Source: Citrifermentans bremense R1
GTDB lineage: Bacteria; Desulfobacterota; Desulfuromonadia; Geobacterales; Geobacteraceae
Direction: 5' to 3'
Length of the DNA: 64,000 nucleotides
Assembly (NCBI RefSeq): GCF_000426865.1
Contig: NZ_AUGE01000011.1
Span: 1-64,000, forward strand
Within the stretch, counting starts at the first letter, position 1, and each line of letters begins with the position of its first letter. A program made the translations under genes and the position numbers. Shown here piece by piece: positions 1-8,939 of the stretch. The notes below the pieces were generated by a model. That model was not told the DNA's origin and did not search any database. It worked only from the letters and a program-made list of their open reading frames with translations.

Positions 1-335
1 TGGAAACTCTGGACGGTATTTTGCTGTCCGGAACAACGCCTCGGCATAGGCATTATCATCGGATACACGCGGACGCGAGTACGAGGGCTTGATACCAAGC
101 CACAGGAGCATAGCGAGGACTGTGGTGCCCTTCAAGGTAGAACCGTTGTCACCGTGCAAGACAGGTTTCATCTCTTCACTGTGAATCTCCTCTACCAACG
201 CCGTGCGACGCACCAGATGCGCGGCATGATCGGAGTCGTCGGTGCCGTGAATTTCCCATCCGACGATCTTTCTGCTGTATAGGTCCAGGATGAGGTAGAG
301 ATAGAACCACACTCCAGCAACGACTGTCGGCAAGG
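1..335 (-). pseudogene. IS3-family transposase (OrfB) fragment
   Basis: The minus strand encodes the catalytic core of an IS3-type integrase/transposase. Visible are a GVWFYLYLILD stretch with the first acidic residue, HGDNGS with the second, and NAYAEALFRTAKYRPEFP with the third (Glu) and the typical downstream motif. The C-terminal end lies beyond the left window edge. The N-terminal half is missing: similarity stops at about position 335, where the frame continues into unrelated repeat-like sequence without a start codon. OrfA and the terminal inverted repeat are not visible here. It is most likely a dead remnant, although the part outside the window cannot be judged. Confidence 0.8.
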
Positions 336-440
336 GGGCCGAGGGGGACGTTGTTGAGTTGATTGAGTTCCTGACTTAAGGGCGAAAGGGCGAAAGGGGA
401 CGTTCTTTAGTTCGTTTACTTTCTCCGTCTTCAGAGCGCG

Positions 441-458
441 AGGGGACGTAGGTCCCCT
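441..458. repeat. Short palindrome in non-coding DNA
   Basis: AGGGGAC-GTAG-GTCCCCT is a perfect 7-bp inverted repeat with a 4-base loop. It lies in the gap between the transposase fragment and the next gene. The same gap carries two copies of a GGGGACGTT(G/C)TT motif near 344 and 399, similar to the inverted repeat at 3784-3849. Nothing else is seen in this gap. Confidence 0.5.
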
Positions 459-579
459 CTCCCCTCAGGGGGTGAAGCTCTGACAACTTCCCTCTTCTCC
501 CCACTTTTGCTAACATGCCGCAGTCCTTCAAGAACCAACCTGGCATTGCCCTGCATTGTGCTTACCATCGAGACGCTTC

Positions 580-1155
580 ATGGCCTTTTCATCAATCCAG
601 TCCGCATCCCACTTGCTTCCCGTGTTTAAGCTTTTCCTGCTTCCTGTGGGCGGCGGAATACCCGCCGGCGTTCTGCTGGCCCGCACCCAAGGCCTGGCTT
701 GGCCCGTCACCGCAGGGCTCTACCTGGTTTCGGATGTGGTCCTTGCCCTCATGTTTGAACCGGTTCTACGTCTTTTCGCCGCAGTGATAGGGAATATCCC
801 TTTCCTAGCGCGTTTTAGCGCGGCATTAAAGGCTGCCACGGCGCGCAGCGTGGCGCATGTCAGCGGCACCAGCACCGGCCCCCTTGCGCTCGTCATGATA
901 GCCTTCGGCGTAGATCCGATGACAGGACGCGCCACTGCGCTTGCCTCTGGCCACGGATTCCTCGCCGGCTGGGCCTTCGCAATCGCAGGAGATATGCTCT
1001 ATTTCGCGGTGATCGCCCTCACCACCTTGCGCCTCAACTCCTACTTCAAAGACCCGAACACCACAATGCTGATCGTCTTGGCCGCGATGTTCCTCGTGCC
1101 TGTGCTGGTTCGCAAGTTACGGGACCACCGAGAGAGATGGCGTGCTGGGTCTTGA
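580..1155 (+). CDS. Integral membrane protein of unknown function
   Basis: This is a protein of about 191 residues with several hydrophobic segments: residues near 10-40, 45-70, 105-140 and 150-185. It ends in a basic tail (VRKLRDHRERWR), as expected when the C-terminus faces the cytoplasm. I do not recognise the family with confidence; small integral membrane proteins of the COG2426 kind are one possibility. The ATG at 580 is preferred over the TTG at 556 because translation from 580 begins just before the first hydrophobic stretch, but neither has a good ribosome-binding site. It stands alone between IS-derived and repeat-derived DNA. Confidence 0.55.
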   Translation: MAFSSIQSASHLLPVFKLFLLPVGGGIPAGVLLARTQGLAWPVTAGLYLVSDVVLALMFEPVLRLFAAVIGNIPFLARFSAALKAATARSVAHVSGTSTGPLALVMIAFGVDPMTGRATALASGHGFLAGWAFAIAGDMLYFAVIALTTLRLNSYFKDPNTTMLIVLAAMFLVPVLVRKLRDHRERWRAGS

Positions 1156-1648
1156 ATTATAACCGCTGCCGTGTTTCGCTTTTTACCTCTACTTCAGAAT
1201 TCCGGGGACATAATACCTATGAATTTCCGGGGACATAATACAGTTAATTCTGCAACACATGAGATGCAGAAGAAGGATCTTGATCCCACAGGTGGATGCA
1301 GAGGTCGCGAGGTGAGATCGGGGGGAGGCGTGCCAGGTTAAATTGCGCGGAGGCGGACCGGGTCTTGAATTGTAAGGTTTCTGCCTATGGAAAAGCGATT
1401 TTTCAAGACCCGGCACATTAATACAGCACAGCAATACGCGGTTAGACCCATCTCCGCTTCGCTCCGCGGGTCAGCCTTGCACCGTTGGCTGGTGGAAATG
1501 GGAAAGGTCGAAACCTTGGCACGCGAATCAAATCTGATGGAAGGACGGAATGATGCAGATTAGGTGACCTTTGGACGAGGAGAACCGATCGCCTGAAGGA
1601 TGAACCGGGCGCTCCGCAGGTCATGCCAGGACAATGTTTTAGCGGAAA
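1156..1648. other. Non-coding region with RAYT-associated repeats
   Basis: No convincing gene is present. The left part has two direct copies of a CCGGGGACATAATAC motif (1202-1216 and 1227-1241). On the minus strand between about 1336 and 1265, translation without a start codon gives ARLPPISPRDLCIHLW. This resembles the N-terminus of REP-associated tyrosine transposases (MARLPR...PIHLIQRGNN). The likeness is short and the frame soon fails, so at most this is a degraded transposase remnant. Confidence 0.35.
1197..1241. repeat. Direct repeat pair, CCGGGGACATAATAC
   Basis: Two 15-base identical units lie 25 bases apart at 1202-1216 and 1227-1241, each preceded by a GAATT-type sequence. A related copy in the opposite orientation is at 8859-8879. 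Such repeats commonly flank IS200-like/RAYT transposases in environmental proteobacteria. Confidence 0.6.
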
Positions 1649-1969
1649 TCAAGCTCGCTTGAGGGGGTGGCCTGACATCCAATCATGGAGAGCTGCATCG
1701 ATACGCGACTGCCATCCGGCACCAGTTGACTTGAAATATTCAACAACGTCCGGAGAAAGACGGATGGCGACAGGAACCTTGGTCACCTCGGCTTTCGGAC
1801 GACCAGGTTTTCGGACTACTTTAGCACCAGAAAAAAACGCCGACACCTGTGCTTGGTCGTTGGGATCGTACAGATCCGTGTCAGGATCGTATGCTATTGG
1901 AGAATCGGAAGCAGCATCTTTCTGGACTCTTTCCCAATCACTCTTCGAAATCTTTTTCGAGCCAGGCAT
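1649..1969 (-). CDS. brnA: BrnA-family antitoxin
   Basis: This is the antitoxin of a BrnT/BrnA type II system. It has a charged N-terminal half and a C-terminal ribbon-helix-helix-like segment: VPVAIRLSPDVVEYFKSTG followed by GWQSRIDAALHDWM, the characteristic BrnA pattern. In this family the antitoxin neutralises BrnT and represses the operon. The frame overlaps the 3' end of brnT by 32 bases, as expected for coupled translation. An upstream in-frame ATG at 1987 is possible. The ATG at 1969 has an AAAGGG about nine bases before it and gives a BrnA-like start (MPGSKK). Confidence 0.85.
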   Translation of the reverse strand: MPGSKKISKSDWERVQKDAASDSPIAYDPDTDLYDPNDQAQVSAFFSGAKVVRKPGRPKAEVTKVPVAIRLSPDVVEYFKSTGAGWQSRIDAALHDWMSGHPLKRA

Positions 1970-2219
1970 GGTACGCATCCCTTTCATATTTGTGAGCTCT
2001 GCGAAAACTGATTATGCGTGATTTATGTCCTGGTAGCCAAATAACCGTCAGAACAGTAAGCGCTTCGGCGACATACGCAAATGCCTGGCGCCTGGCCTCG
2101 CCGTTGCGGACAACCTCGAACACCAAACGGTAACGATTTGAAAGGACGAGCCCAGCGTCTGCAAAATCGAGCTGGTGCTTTTCGAGGTTCTTCATTCTCT
2201 TGGCTTCGTCCCAGGTCAT
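1938..2219 (-). CDS. brnT: BrnT-family ribonuclease toxin
   Basis: A 93-residue BrnT-type toxin with a RelE-like fold. Its N-terminus (MTWDEAKRMKNLEKHQLDF) matches the W-D-x-x-K-x-x-x-N-x-x-K-H signature of the family. Typical later motifs are also present: VIWLPGHKSRIISFRRA and the Y-x-x-R-x-A-Y region. BrnT cleaves RNA and halts translation. The start at 2219 is chosen because a consensus promoter ends about seven bases upstream, which would give an almost leaderless mRNA; the upstream GTG/ATG-like extension to 2246 would lie inside that promoter. It is followed by overlapping brnA. Confidence 0.87.
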   Translation of the reverse strand: MTWDEAKRMKNLEKHQLDFADAGLVLSNRYRLVFEVVRNGEARRQAFAYVAEALTVLTVIWLPGHKSRIISFRRAHKYERDAYHAWLEKDFEE

Positions 2220-2224
2220 GTTTA

Positions 2225-2253
2225 TTGTATATACAAGAATAGCCAACTGTCAA
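2225..2253 (-). promoter_or_regulatory. brnTA promoter with overlapping palindromic operator
   Basis: Read on the minus strand, TTGACA (2253-2248), a 16-base spacer and TATACA (2231-2226) make a near-consensus sigma-70 promoter. The perfect 12-base palindrome TTGTATATACAA (2225-2236) covers the -10 box. BrnA proteins repress their own operon, so this is the probable operator (inference). The brnT ATG at 2219 would be at or near the first transcribed base. Confidence 0.65.
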
Positions 2254-2407
2254 CGAAAACGGTAAACCCCAAGACGGCTGAGGTGGACGGCGGAGGTGTC
2301 AGGTCTGGACCTGGACAGAAGTGAATGGGGCTGAGGTGTCAGGGCTGGAACTATGCACGGGCTGACCCAGGTCTACTAAGCATGCCAAGGTTTGAAGCAT
2401 CTACAAA

Positions 2408-2447
2408 AAGAACAAGGCCGGAGACGTCGTCTGCCGGCCTTGTTCTT
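2408..2447 (-). terminator. Intrinsic terminator after the YajG-like gene
   Basis: A perfect 14-bp stem (AAGAACAAGGCCGG / CCGGCCTTGTTCTT) encloses a 12-base loop. On the minus strand it is followed by a T-run. It starts about 20 bases after the stop codon of the YajG-like reading frame. Confidence 0.85.
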
Positions 2448-2465
2448 CAAACTATGAGGCTTGAT

Positions 2466-2987
2466 CTAGTTATTTGCCTTCAGCAGAGCCGCAATGAAGG
2501 TCTTGTCGGCAAACATCTTCTGCATACCTTCGTTAAGCGCCTTCTCCAGCGCAAGCTCGGCATTCTCGCCGGTCATCAGCTGTATGTTGCGCTCGATTCC
2601 CTCCGCAACGAACTGATGGGAGTACAGTAAGTCGCCCTTCTTGTTCTTTATGGTGACCCCCATGTTCAGCTCCGCAACGGCGTCCCCCGCAAAGAATCCT
2701 ACCTTGAAGTCGTTGTAGTACTTGACCAGATCGGCATCGATAGTGACGAGTGAGTTCTCACGGCCAAGTCCGAAACCGCGGGCTTTCAGCTCGCACTCGA
2801 TGGCCTTCTGGAAGGTGACCGCTACATTCTCGGCGGGCACGATCTGCGCCATTTCCATGCCGAACCCGTTCTTCTTGCTGCTCACCTTGACCTTCTCGTT
2901 GCGACTGTCACTCACTTGCACGTTGCAGATTACAGACTTGGCGTTCTCTACAGCAGTGACGCCGCTCTGCGGGGCGTAAAGCTTCGG
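2466..2987 (-). pseudogene. YajG-family lipoprotein, N-terminally truncated
   Basis: The frame carries the YajG domain: a conserved VSVQVxDxR-like strand, SSKKNGFGMEMA, and a C-terminal half with SHQFVAEGIERN. YajG proteins are outer-membrane lipoproteins of unknown function. Homology runs upstream past the first possible start (GTG at 2921) to KLYAPQSGV at about 2985, where an in-frame stop (TAA, 2988-2990) is met. No signal peptide or lipobox is visible in any frame just upstream. A short CAACGC-GAAA-GCGTTG hairpin sits at the break, near 2991-3006. The mature domain looks intact, so the loss of the export signal may be recent. A cytosolic product from GTG 2921 cannot be excluded. Confidence 0.6.
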
Positions 2988-3269
2988 TTAACAACGCTTT
3001 CGCGTTGAGGGTGTTCTCATGGGCCAGCAGTTCTCACAATGCCTGATGTAGACACAAAGTCTTTCATCCCGCTGTTGTTAAACAATGCAACGTATACGGC
3101 AAAGCTATGCCTCTATATCAATATCGGAAAATTTTGTCTATGAATAAGAGATTTTTCTTCAGAGAAAATCCTTCTGCGGAAGGTCCGTAGGCAAATACTA
3201 AAAATCCATTGCAAAGTTAAAGGATTCGGTCTACGTTTGCCCCATCTAACTCTTACCGGAGCCCCTTTT

Positions 3270-3746
3270 ATGAAAAAACTCGGTTTCGACGATCTCTCCT
3301 CCCTTAGCACCCAAGCACAACAATCCCCACGCAAGCGGATGAATCACAATCTTCATTCCGAATTGTCCGACCCCATCCAGCGCTTGGTGATTGCAATGGA
3401 ACCTGATACCTATATTCGCCCCCATCACCATCGGCACACATGGGAGCTTCTGACCCCACTACGTGGCCGTTTCGTGGTCTTGACCTTCGATGACGACGGT
3501 GTGGTCATCGGACGTGCAGTGCTGGGTGAAGACGTTTCGATTGCTGAAACTCCAGTCGCAGGCTGGCATGCGGTACTTTCTCTTGATACCGGTGGTGTCA
3601 TCTTTGAAGTCAAACACGGCCCTTATGCTCCTTTCAAAGAAGAAGATTTCGCCCCTTGGTCGCCTTCTGCCGTAGACGATAAGCATAAGGAACTTATGCG
3701 TTGGTTCCGTGATGCCGAAGTTGGACAACGTTGGCCTGGTTGCTGA
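3270..3746 (+). CDS. WbuC-family cupin-fold protein
   Basis: 158 residues with the single-domain cupin layout of the WbuC family. The N-terminal helix region contains R-x-R-x-x-x-N-x-H, and the metal-type motif HHHRHTWELLTPLRGRF gives His ligands followed by a Gly-rich strand. A second cupin half (AGWHAVLSLDTGGVIFEVKHGPY) follows, and the C-terminal WFR...G(Q/E)RWPGC ends like family members. WbuC genes are often in O-antigen clusters, but the substrate is unknown. Here the gene is isolated in accessory DNA. The ATG at 3270 follows a CGGAG with suitable spacing. Confidence 0.8.
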   Translation: MKKLGFDDLSSLSTQAQQSPRKRMNHNLHSELSDPIQRLVIAMEPDTYIRPHHHRHTWELLTPLRGRFVVLTFDDDGVVIGRAVLGEDVSIAETPVAGWHAVLSLDTGGVIFEVKHGPYAPFKEEDFAPWSPSAVDDKHKELMRWFRDAEVGQRWPGC

Positions 3747-3783
3747 CAGAAGATGAGCGGTCATGTGATCACTCGGCGTAAGA

Positions 3784-3849
3784 GGGACGCTGGTCAGTTC
3801 GTCTAGTTATTTAGGATTCGAAATGAGGAACTCAACTGACCAACGTCCC
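3784..3849. repeat. Imperfect inverted repeat, REP-like
   Basis: GGGACGCTGGTCAGTT at 3784-3799 pairs with AACTGACCAACGTCCC at 3834-3849, with one mismatch in 16 bases. The 34 bases between the arms are AT-richer. It lies between two convergent genes and resembles the GGGGACGTTGTTGAGTTG motif near 344. It may be a REP/RAYT-type element or a terminator; no T-run supports the latter. Confidence 0.55.
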
Positions 3850-3872
3850 GTCCCCCTCGCCTCCCGAATGCT

Positions 3873-4631
3873 TTACTTTGATTTCCTACCCGAGACAATC
3901 GGGACCGCACCGACAAGTTTGAGCGATTTGTCCAATACTTCACTCGCATTATCGGCTTCACTCCTGCCGACACTGGCGGCAAGAACGGTTATCAGACCGC
4001 GCATCTGCAACTCGGACAAACCGGTATTAAAACCGACGCTGAAATGGGCCTGCAGTTGGGGATTAACCCCCTTCATAGAGGCCAGAGCGGAAATGGTGGC
4101 AATCTCCCTGCTCTGGAAGTCCAGATTGTCGCGTCCGAAGATGTCGCCGAACAAGTGGCCTTTCAAAAACGCGTCGATGGCGGGAGCGAAAGCATAGATC
4201 GGCCCAGTGACCGGCTTGCCTACCAATCGCGTCTGAATTTCGGTGCCAAGCTCGATGCTGCTTTTACCAGCAGGCATTTTGCCGGGTTCCTTTCCGAGTC
4301 GATCCGTGATGCCCTTCTTCTCCCGTTGTTCCACAACGTTCATAAAAGCGCCAAGTCCGTTCAGGCTGCGCGGAAACCCCGTATAGGCATAGAGTTGCAC
4401 CAGGATTTCCTTGATTTCGTTCACGGTCAGCCCGGCATCCAGCCCTTTGTTCAGAGCAGTTTCGAGCTTTTCAATGTCTCCGTTGGCGGTAAAGGCGGCT
4501 ATGGGGATAATGCCTTGCTGCTTTGAGCTTAAAGTTTGGTTTTTGTCCATGGGTTGTGCCTCCGCTATGGCTGCCATGATGCACATCATGGCGAACATGA
4601 TTGCCAGGAACTCAATAATAAGTCTATTCAT
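3873..4631 (-). CDS. Exported protein with two carboxymuconolactone decarboxylase domains
   Basis: 252 residues. The N-terminus (MNRLIIEFLAIMFAMMCIMA...AEAQ) is a signal peptide. Two tandem CMD/AhpD-fold segments follow: residues ~40-110 (AFTANGDIEKLETALNKGLDAGLTVNEIKEI...YTGFPRSLN) and ~155-245 (LDFQSREIATISALASMKGVNPQLQAHF...GLTEL-type end). Neither repeat shows a CxxC pair, so the peroxidase type of AhpD chemistry is unlikely. An upstream ATG at 4691, three bases after the aldo-keto reductase stop, is possible, but it has no ribosome-binding site and would bury the signal peptide. The ATG at 4631 follows GGTGG. It is probably co-transcribed with the aldo-keto reductase. Confidence 0.75.
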   Translation of the reverse strand: MNRLIIEFLAIMFAMMCIMAAIAEAQPMDKNQTLSSKQQGIIPIAAFTANGDIEKLETALNKGLDAGLTVNEIKEILVQLYAYTGFPRSLNGLGAFMNVVEQREKKGITDRLGKEPGKMPAGKSSIELGTEIQTRLVGKPVTGPIYAFAPAIDAFLKGHLFGDIFGRDNLDFQSREIATISALASMKGVNPQLQAHFSVGFNTGLSELQMRGLITVLAASVGRSEADNASEVLDKSLKLVGAVPIVSGRKSK

Positions 4632-4693
4632 GCTTGCCACCAGGTTTTCCGTTGTATTGATCGTAGCTGACCTTTTCCAACCATTTGACATTC

Positions 4694-5839
<1,146 letters not shown>

Positions 5840-6775
5840 ATGGAAATTTCGACTACCGATCAAGATATTGAGGCTAATGCCTTGGACATGGCAGTTGCTG
5901 CTCTTTGCAGTCGCATTGCCCGATATACCGAACGGGGAGAAATGCATATAACCGCAGTTCCCGGGTTGTCTCTCTTTCGTCGGGAGGAACCAAGCGGACC
6001 AACCAGCGGCATGTACGAACCGAGCATCTGCATGGCCGTGCAGTGTGCAAAGCGCGTAATTCTCGGTGATGACTCATTTGTATATGATTCACACCACTAT
6101 CTGATTACGTCAGTGCATCTGCCGACGATCGTGCAGATTCTTGAAGCAAGCCCGGAAAAGCCGTACCTTGGTCTCCGTTTAAAGTTCGACCTGAAGAAAA
6201 TTTCGCAACTGATGGTCGACAGCAACCTCCCTCAACCACGCCAGCAGTCGAGCCGTGGGATGGCGACCGGCGAGGTGACACAACAGATTGTCAATGCTTT
6301 TGCACGGTTAATTGATCTGCTTGACGATGAAAAGGACATTCCGATCCTCGCTCCGGTCATCCAGCGCGAGATCATCTATCGGCTGTTGGTGGGAGATCAA
6401 GGCGAGCGACTTCGTCAGATCGCAACGGCTGGGAGTCAAAGCCAGCACATTGCCAAGGCAATCGGTTGGTTGAAGAGCAATTATTCACAGGCTATCAGCA
6501 TGGAGGAACTCGCTGCTCTGACAAACATGAGCGTTTCGACATTCCACCATCACTTTCGGTCACTGACAGCGTTGAGCCCGCTGCAGTTCCAGAAGCAACT
6601 CCGCCTGCAGGAAGCGAGAAGATTGATGCTGACAGAACGGATGGATGCCGCTGCCGCAGCGTTTCAGGTCGGCTACGAGAGTCCGTCACAGTTCAGTCGG
6701 GAATATAACCGCCTGTTTGGGGCGCCGCCGTTGCGGGATATCTCGAAACTGCGCGAGATGGTTGTCGCGGCATAA
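5840..6775 (+). CDS. AraC-family transcriptional regulator (YqhC-like)
   Basis: 311 residues. Residues ~25-185 form the AraC_N (PF06719-type) sensor domain, recognisable from the PGLSLFRREEP, EPSICMAVQCAKRVILGD and HHYLITSVHLPT segments. Residues ~205-300 hold two helix-turn-helices: MEELAALTNMSVSTFHHHFRS and AAAAFQVGYESPSQFSREY. The last is the classic second AraC motif. It is divergent from the aldo-keto reductase and most likely activates it, as YqhC-type regulators do. The ATG at 5840 is used because GGAGGAAG precedes it by a few bases; the TTG at 5828 overlaps that site. Confidence 0.88.
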   Translation: MEISTTDQDIEANALDMAVAALCSRIARYTERGEMHITAVPGLSLFRREEPSGPTSGMYEPSICMAVQCAKRVILGDDSFVYDSHHYLITSVHLPTIVQILEASPEKPYLGLRLKFDLKKISQLMVDSNLPQPRQQSSRGMATGEVTQQIVNAFARLIDLLDDEKDIPILAPVIQREIIYRLLVGDQGERLRQIATAGSQSQHIAKAIGWLKSNYSQAISMEELAALTNMSVSTFHHHFRSLTALSPLQFQKQLRLQEARRLMLTERMDAAAAAFQVGYESPSQFSREYNRLFGAPPLRDISKLREMVVAA

Positions 6776-6928
6776 GAGGGCGAACGTATCAGGGCGAAGG
6801 TGGGAAGCGGGGTCCAAGCACTGGCGCCGGCGCTCGCCGAAGCCTGGGGCCGCTCTTTATCAGAGCGGGGCGGGTCGATTGAAGGGTCGTCCAGTGAAAA
6901 GGGTATAAGGACGAAAGGAGGAAGAGAC

Positions 6929-7342
6929 ATGAAGGAGTTGCAAGTCGGTTTGAAACATACGTTCAGCTACCTGGTGCCCAAGGAGCGGACGGTGCCATTT
7001 CTGTACCCGGAGTCGTCGTACTTCCAAGTGATGCCGGAGGTATTCGCCACAGGCTACATGGTGGGATTCATGGAATGGGCCTGCATGGACGCTCTAGCTC
7101 CATACCTGGATGAGGGTGAACGGACTGTGGGGACCATGATCAACGTCACCCATGAGGCCGCCACTCCGGCGGGTATGGAGGTGACGGCCACTGTAACGCT
7201 TGTGGAGGTCGACGGCAAGCGCACCGTCTGGGAGATCGAGGCCCGCGACGAGGTGGAGGTGATTGGCCGGGGTCGCCATGAACGCTTCGTGATCGACTAC
7301 GAAAAATTCAGCAAGAGGGTGGCCGCGAAAGGAAACAAATAA
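6929..7342 (+). CDS. FlK-like thioesterase (hot-dog fold)
   Basis: 137 residues with strong likeness to fluoroacetyl-CoA thioesterase FlK and its relatives: VPFLYPE, FATGYMVGFMEWACMDAL and TMINVTHEAATPAGMEV. Thr41, Glu49 and His75 fall exactly one residue before the FlK catalytic set Thr42, Glu50, His76. Most bacterial members act on unknown acyl-CoA esters, so fluoroacetate use should not be assumed. The start follows AAGGAGGAAGAGAC. A CCGCTC...GAGCGG hairpin lies upstream at 6850-6868, after the AraC gene. It is probably monocistronic. Confidence 0.8.
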   Translation: MKELQVGLKHTFSYLVPKERTVPFLYPESSYFQVMPEVFATGYMVGFMEWACMDALAPYLDEGERTVGTMINVTHEAATPAGMEVTATVTLVEVDGKRTVWEIEARDEVEVIGRGRHERFVIDYEKFSKRVAAKGNK

Positions 7343-7444
7343 CACCGCCGGGGAACGGCTTTTGTCGTTTCGAGGAGGAATTAGTATTCGGGGGGAATTC
7401 AGCCGTGCGTCACCGAAATGCCACCAGCGAGGATGGAGCCGTTG

Positions 7445-7473
7445 TTGACGTGGACAACTAAACGCCTTACAAT
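7445..7473 (+). promoter_or_regulatory. Promoter of the AbrB/PIN toxin-antitoxin pair
   Basis: TTGACG (7445-7450), a 17-base spacer and TACAAT (7468-7473) form a good sigma-70 promoter. Transcription would start near 7480, giving a leader of about 35 bases before the TTG start at 7515. Confidence 0.6.
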
Positions 7474-7514
7474 CGCAATTAGTAATGTTAACTAGATTTG
7501 TAAGGAGTGACGCC

Positions 7515-7754
7515 TTGACGATTACCGCGAAAATTACCTCAAAAGGCCAGATAACCATCCCCCGAGCCGCGAGGATGGCGCTCAAGACAAACACTGTTGA
7601 GGTGGAAATCCAGGGGGACTCGGTCATACTGCGACCAGTAAGGAGTGTGGCCGGCGCCCTTGCCGATTACGGCAAAGGGAAAGAGGACTTCGCTGCAGTG
7701 CGGGCAAGCGTGTGGAAGGAGGTGTCGGATGAGAAAGCCGGCAGCACTCCCTGA
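7515..7754 (+). CDS. AbrB/SpoVT-family antitoxin
   Basis: 79 residues. The N-terminal half (ITAKITSKGQITIPRAARMAL...VEVEIQGDSVILRPV) is a swapped-hairpin AbrB DNA-binding domain. The C-terminal tail (GALADYGKGKEDFAAVRASVWKEV) is the usual toxin-wrapping segment. It partners the overlapping PIN gene, which begins 26 bases before its stop codon. The TTG start at 7515 has AAGGAG seven bases upstream. The ATG at 7485 is in frame but has no such site and lies almost on the predicted transcription start. Confidence 0.85.
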   Translation: MTITAKITSKGQITIPRAARMALKTNTVEVEIQGDSVILRPVRSVAGALADYGKGKEDFAAVRASVWKEVSDEKAGSTP

Positions 7755-8136
7755 TACAAATTTCATCCTTCGTTACCTATTACGGGATATCGAGGATCAG
7801 TACCAGGAGACGGAAGCATTTTTCGAAGATGTCCGCTCCGGCAAGACTACCGCGCTGGTTTATCAAGCAGTTCTGGTTGAATGTCTTTACATCCTAACCA
7901 AGCATTACCAAGTTCCTCGCGCCGCGGCCTCTTCCAATCTGACCGCGCTCCTTCAATACAAGGGAATCGCTAACCCGGACAAAGCCGTGTTGGTCAGATC
8001 CCTCGCACTGTTTGCTGAAACACCACTCGATCCCGTCGACTGCATCCTCGCCGCTCAATCGGCATTGGCTCGGCATTCCGTGATGACCTTCGACAAGGCG
8101 CTGCAGAAGATCCTTAAGCAGACGGCTGCGGCCTAG
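7729..8136 (+). CDS. PIN-domain toxin (VapC-like ribonuclease)
   Basis: 135 residues spanning a PIN domain. The first acidic residue is in LPDTNFILRYLL (Asp9). A central Glu is in VLVECLYILTKHY, and the C-terminal acidic pair lies in LDPVDCILAAQS and VMTFDKALQKI. Proteins of this family are Mg-dependent RNases inhibited by their AbrB-type partner. The start ATG has AAGGAGGTG upstream and lies within the antitoxin gene, so translation is coupled. The stop overlaps the 3' end of the convergent acetyltransferase gene by four bases. Confidence 0.87.
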   Translation: MRKPAALPDTNFILRYLLRDIEDQYQETEAFFEDVRSGKTTALVYQAVLVECLYILTKHYQVPRAAASSNLTALLQYKGIANPDKAVLVRSLALFAETPLDPVDCILAAQSALARHSVMTFDKALQKILKQTAAA

Positions 8137-8672
8137 ATGCCATCGATGGGATGGGCAGGTGTATCCAACAACAACTGGTAGAATGCCAAGTCGAGCCACC
8201 GGCCGAATTTGAACCCCACCTGCGGTAGCGTACCTACGTGCTTGAAGCCAAGTCGCTCATGCAGCGCGATACTGCCGGTGTTCGCGGCATCGATCGCACC
8301 TACCACCGCATGCACATCGTTCTCCCTTGCCACCGCTAGCAATTCCCGCATCACAGCCTGCCCGAGCCCATGACCGCGATGATCCTTGTGCACATATACA
8401 GAGTGCTCCACGGTGTACTTGTAGGCAGGCCAGCCTCGAAACGTGCCATAACTCCCAAAGCCCAGTAGCACCCCATTGCTGTCCTCGATGCCGATCACGG
8501 GAAACCCGCCGGCCCGCTTGGCGGCGAACCAATCGACCATGGTCTGCAGCGTCCGGGGCTTGTAGTCATAGAGCGCGGTCGAGTGCAGGATCGCATCGTT
8601 GAAAATTTCCAGAATCGCATCCGCATGTCGCTCGAAGTTGCAGCGCACGATAGAGTGTTCATGTTCGCTCAT
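8133..8672 (-). CDS. GNAT acetyltransferase (phosphinothricin acetyltransferase type)
   Basis: About 179 residues with a complete GNAT fold of the PAT/Bar subfamily: IVRCNFERHADAILEIFNDAI, ALYDYKPRT, SVYVHKDHRGHGLGQAVMREL (acetyl-CoA loop) and GAIDAANTGSIALHERLGFKHVG. Such enzymes acetylate phosphinothricin, methionine sulfone or related amines; the substrate here is unknown. The ATG at 8672 follows GAGGAAA. An upstream ATG at 8729 also has a GAGG and would add 19 residues that do not look like the family. It is convergent with the PIN toxin gene. Confidence 0.85.
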   Translation of the reverse strand: MSEHEHSIVRCNFERHADAILEIFNDAILHSTALYDYKPRTLQTMVDWFAAKRAGGFPVIGIEDSNGVLLGFGSYGTFRGWPAYKYTVEHSVYVHKDHRGHGLGQAVMRELLAVARENDVHAVVGAIDAANTGSIALHERLGFKHVGTLPQVGFKFGRWLDLAFYQLLLDTPAHPIDGI

Positions 8673-8858
8673 CACGGTTTCCTCGCTATTTCCCACTTCG
8701 AGCCATTCTGCTCGGCGTGTGATACTCATTGTGGTACCTCAGCACCTTCTGTTTCTAACCATATACCCGAATCTCCTGTCTTGGTCACCTTGAAAAGGTG
8801 GTAGCGGCTTTTGTCATTTAAAAGCTGAGTGGTTTTAGTTGGAAAAAATGGCGGATTT

Positions 8859-8879
8859 AGTATTATGTCTACGGAATTC
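8859..8879. repeat. Inverted copy of the GACATAATAC repeat
   Basis: Read on the minus strand this is GAATTCCGTAGACATAATACT, closely matching the direct repeats at 1197-1241. A degenerate GTATTC...GAATTC version is seen near 7384-7401. The copies bracket the toxin-antitoxin and metabolic genes of the left arm. Confidence 0.5.
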
Positions 8880-8939
8880 TAAATCAGTGTCAGGTCCGCG
8901 GAATGCTAATGTCCCCCGAACTGTATGAAGGTGGGTATT

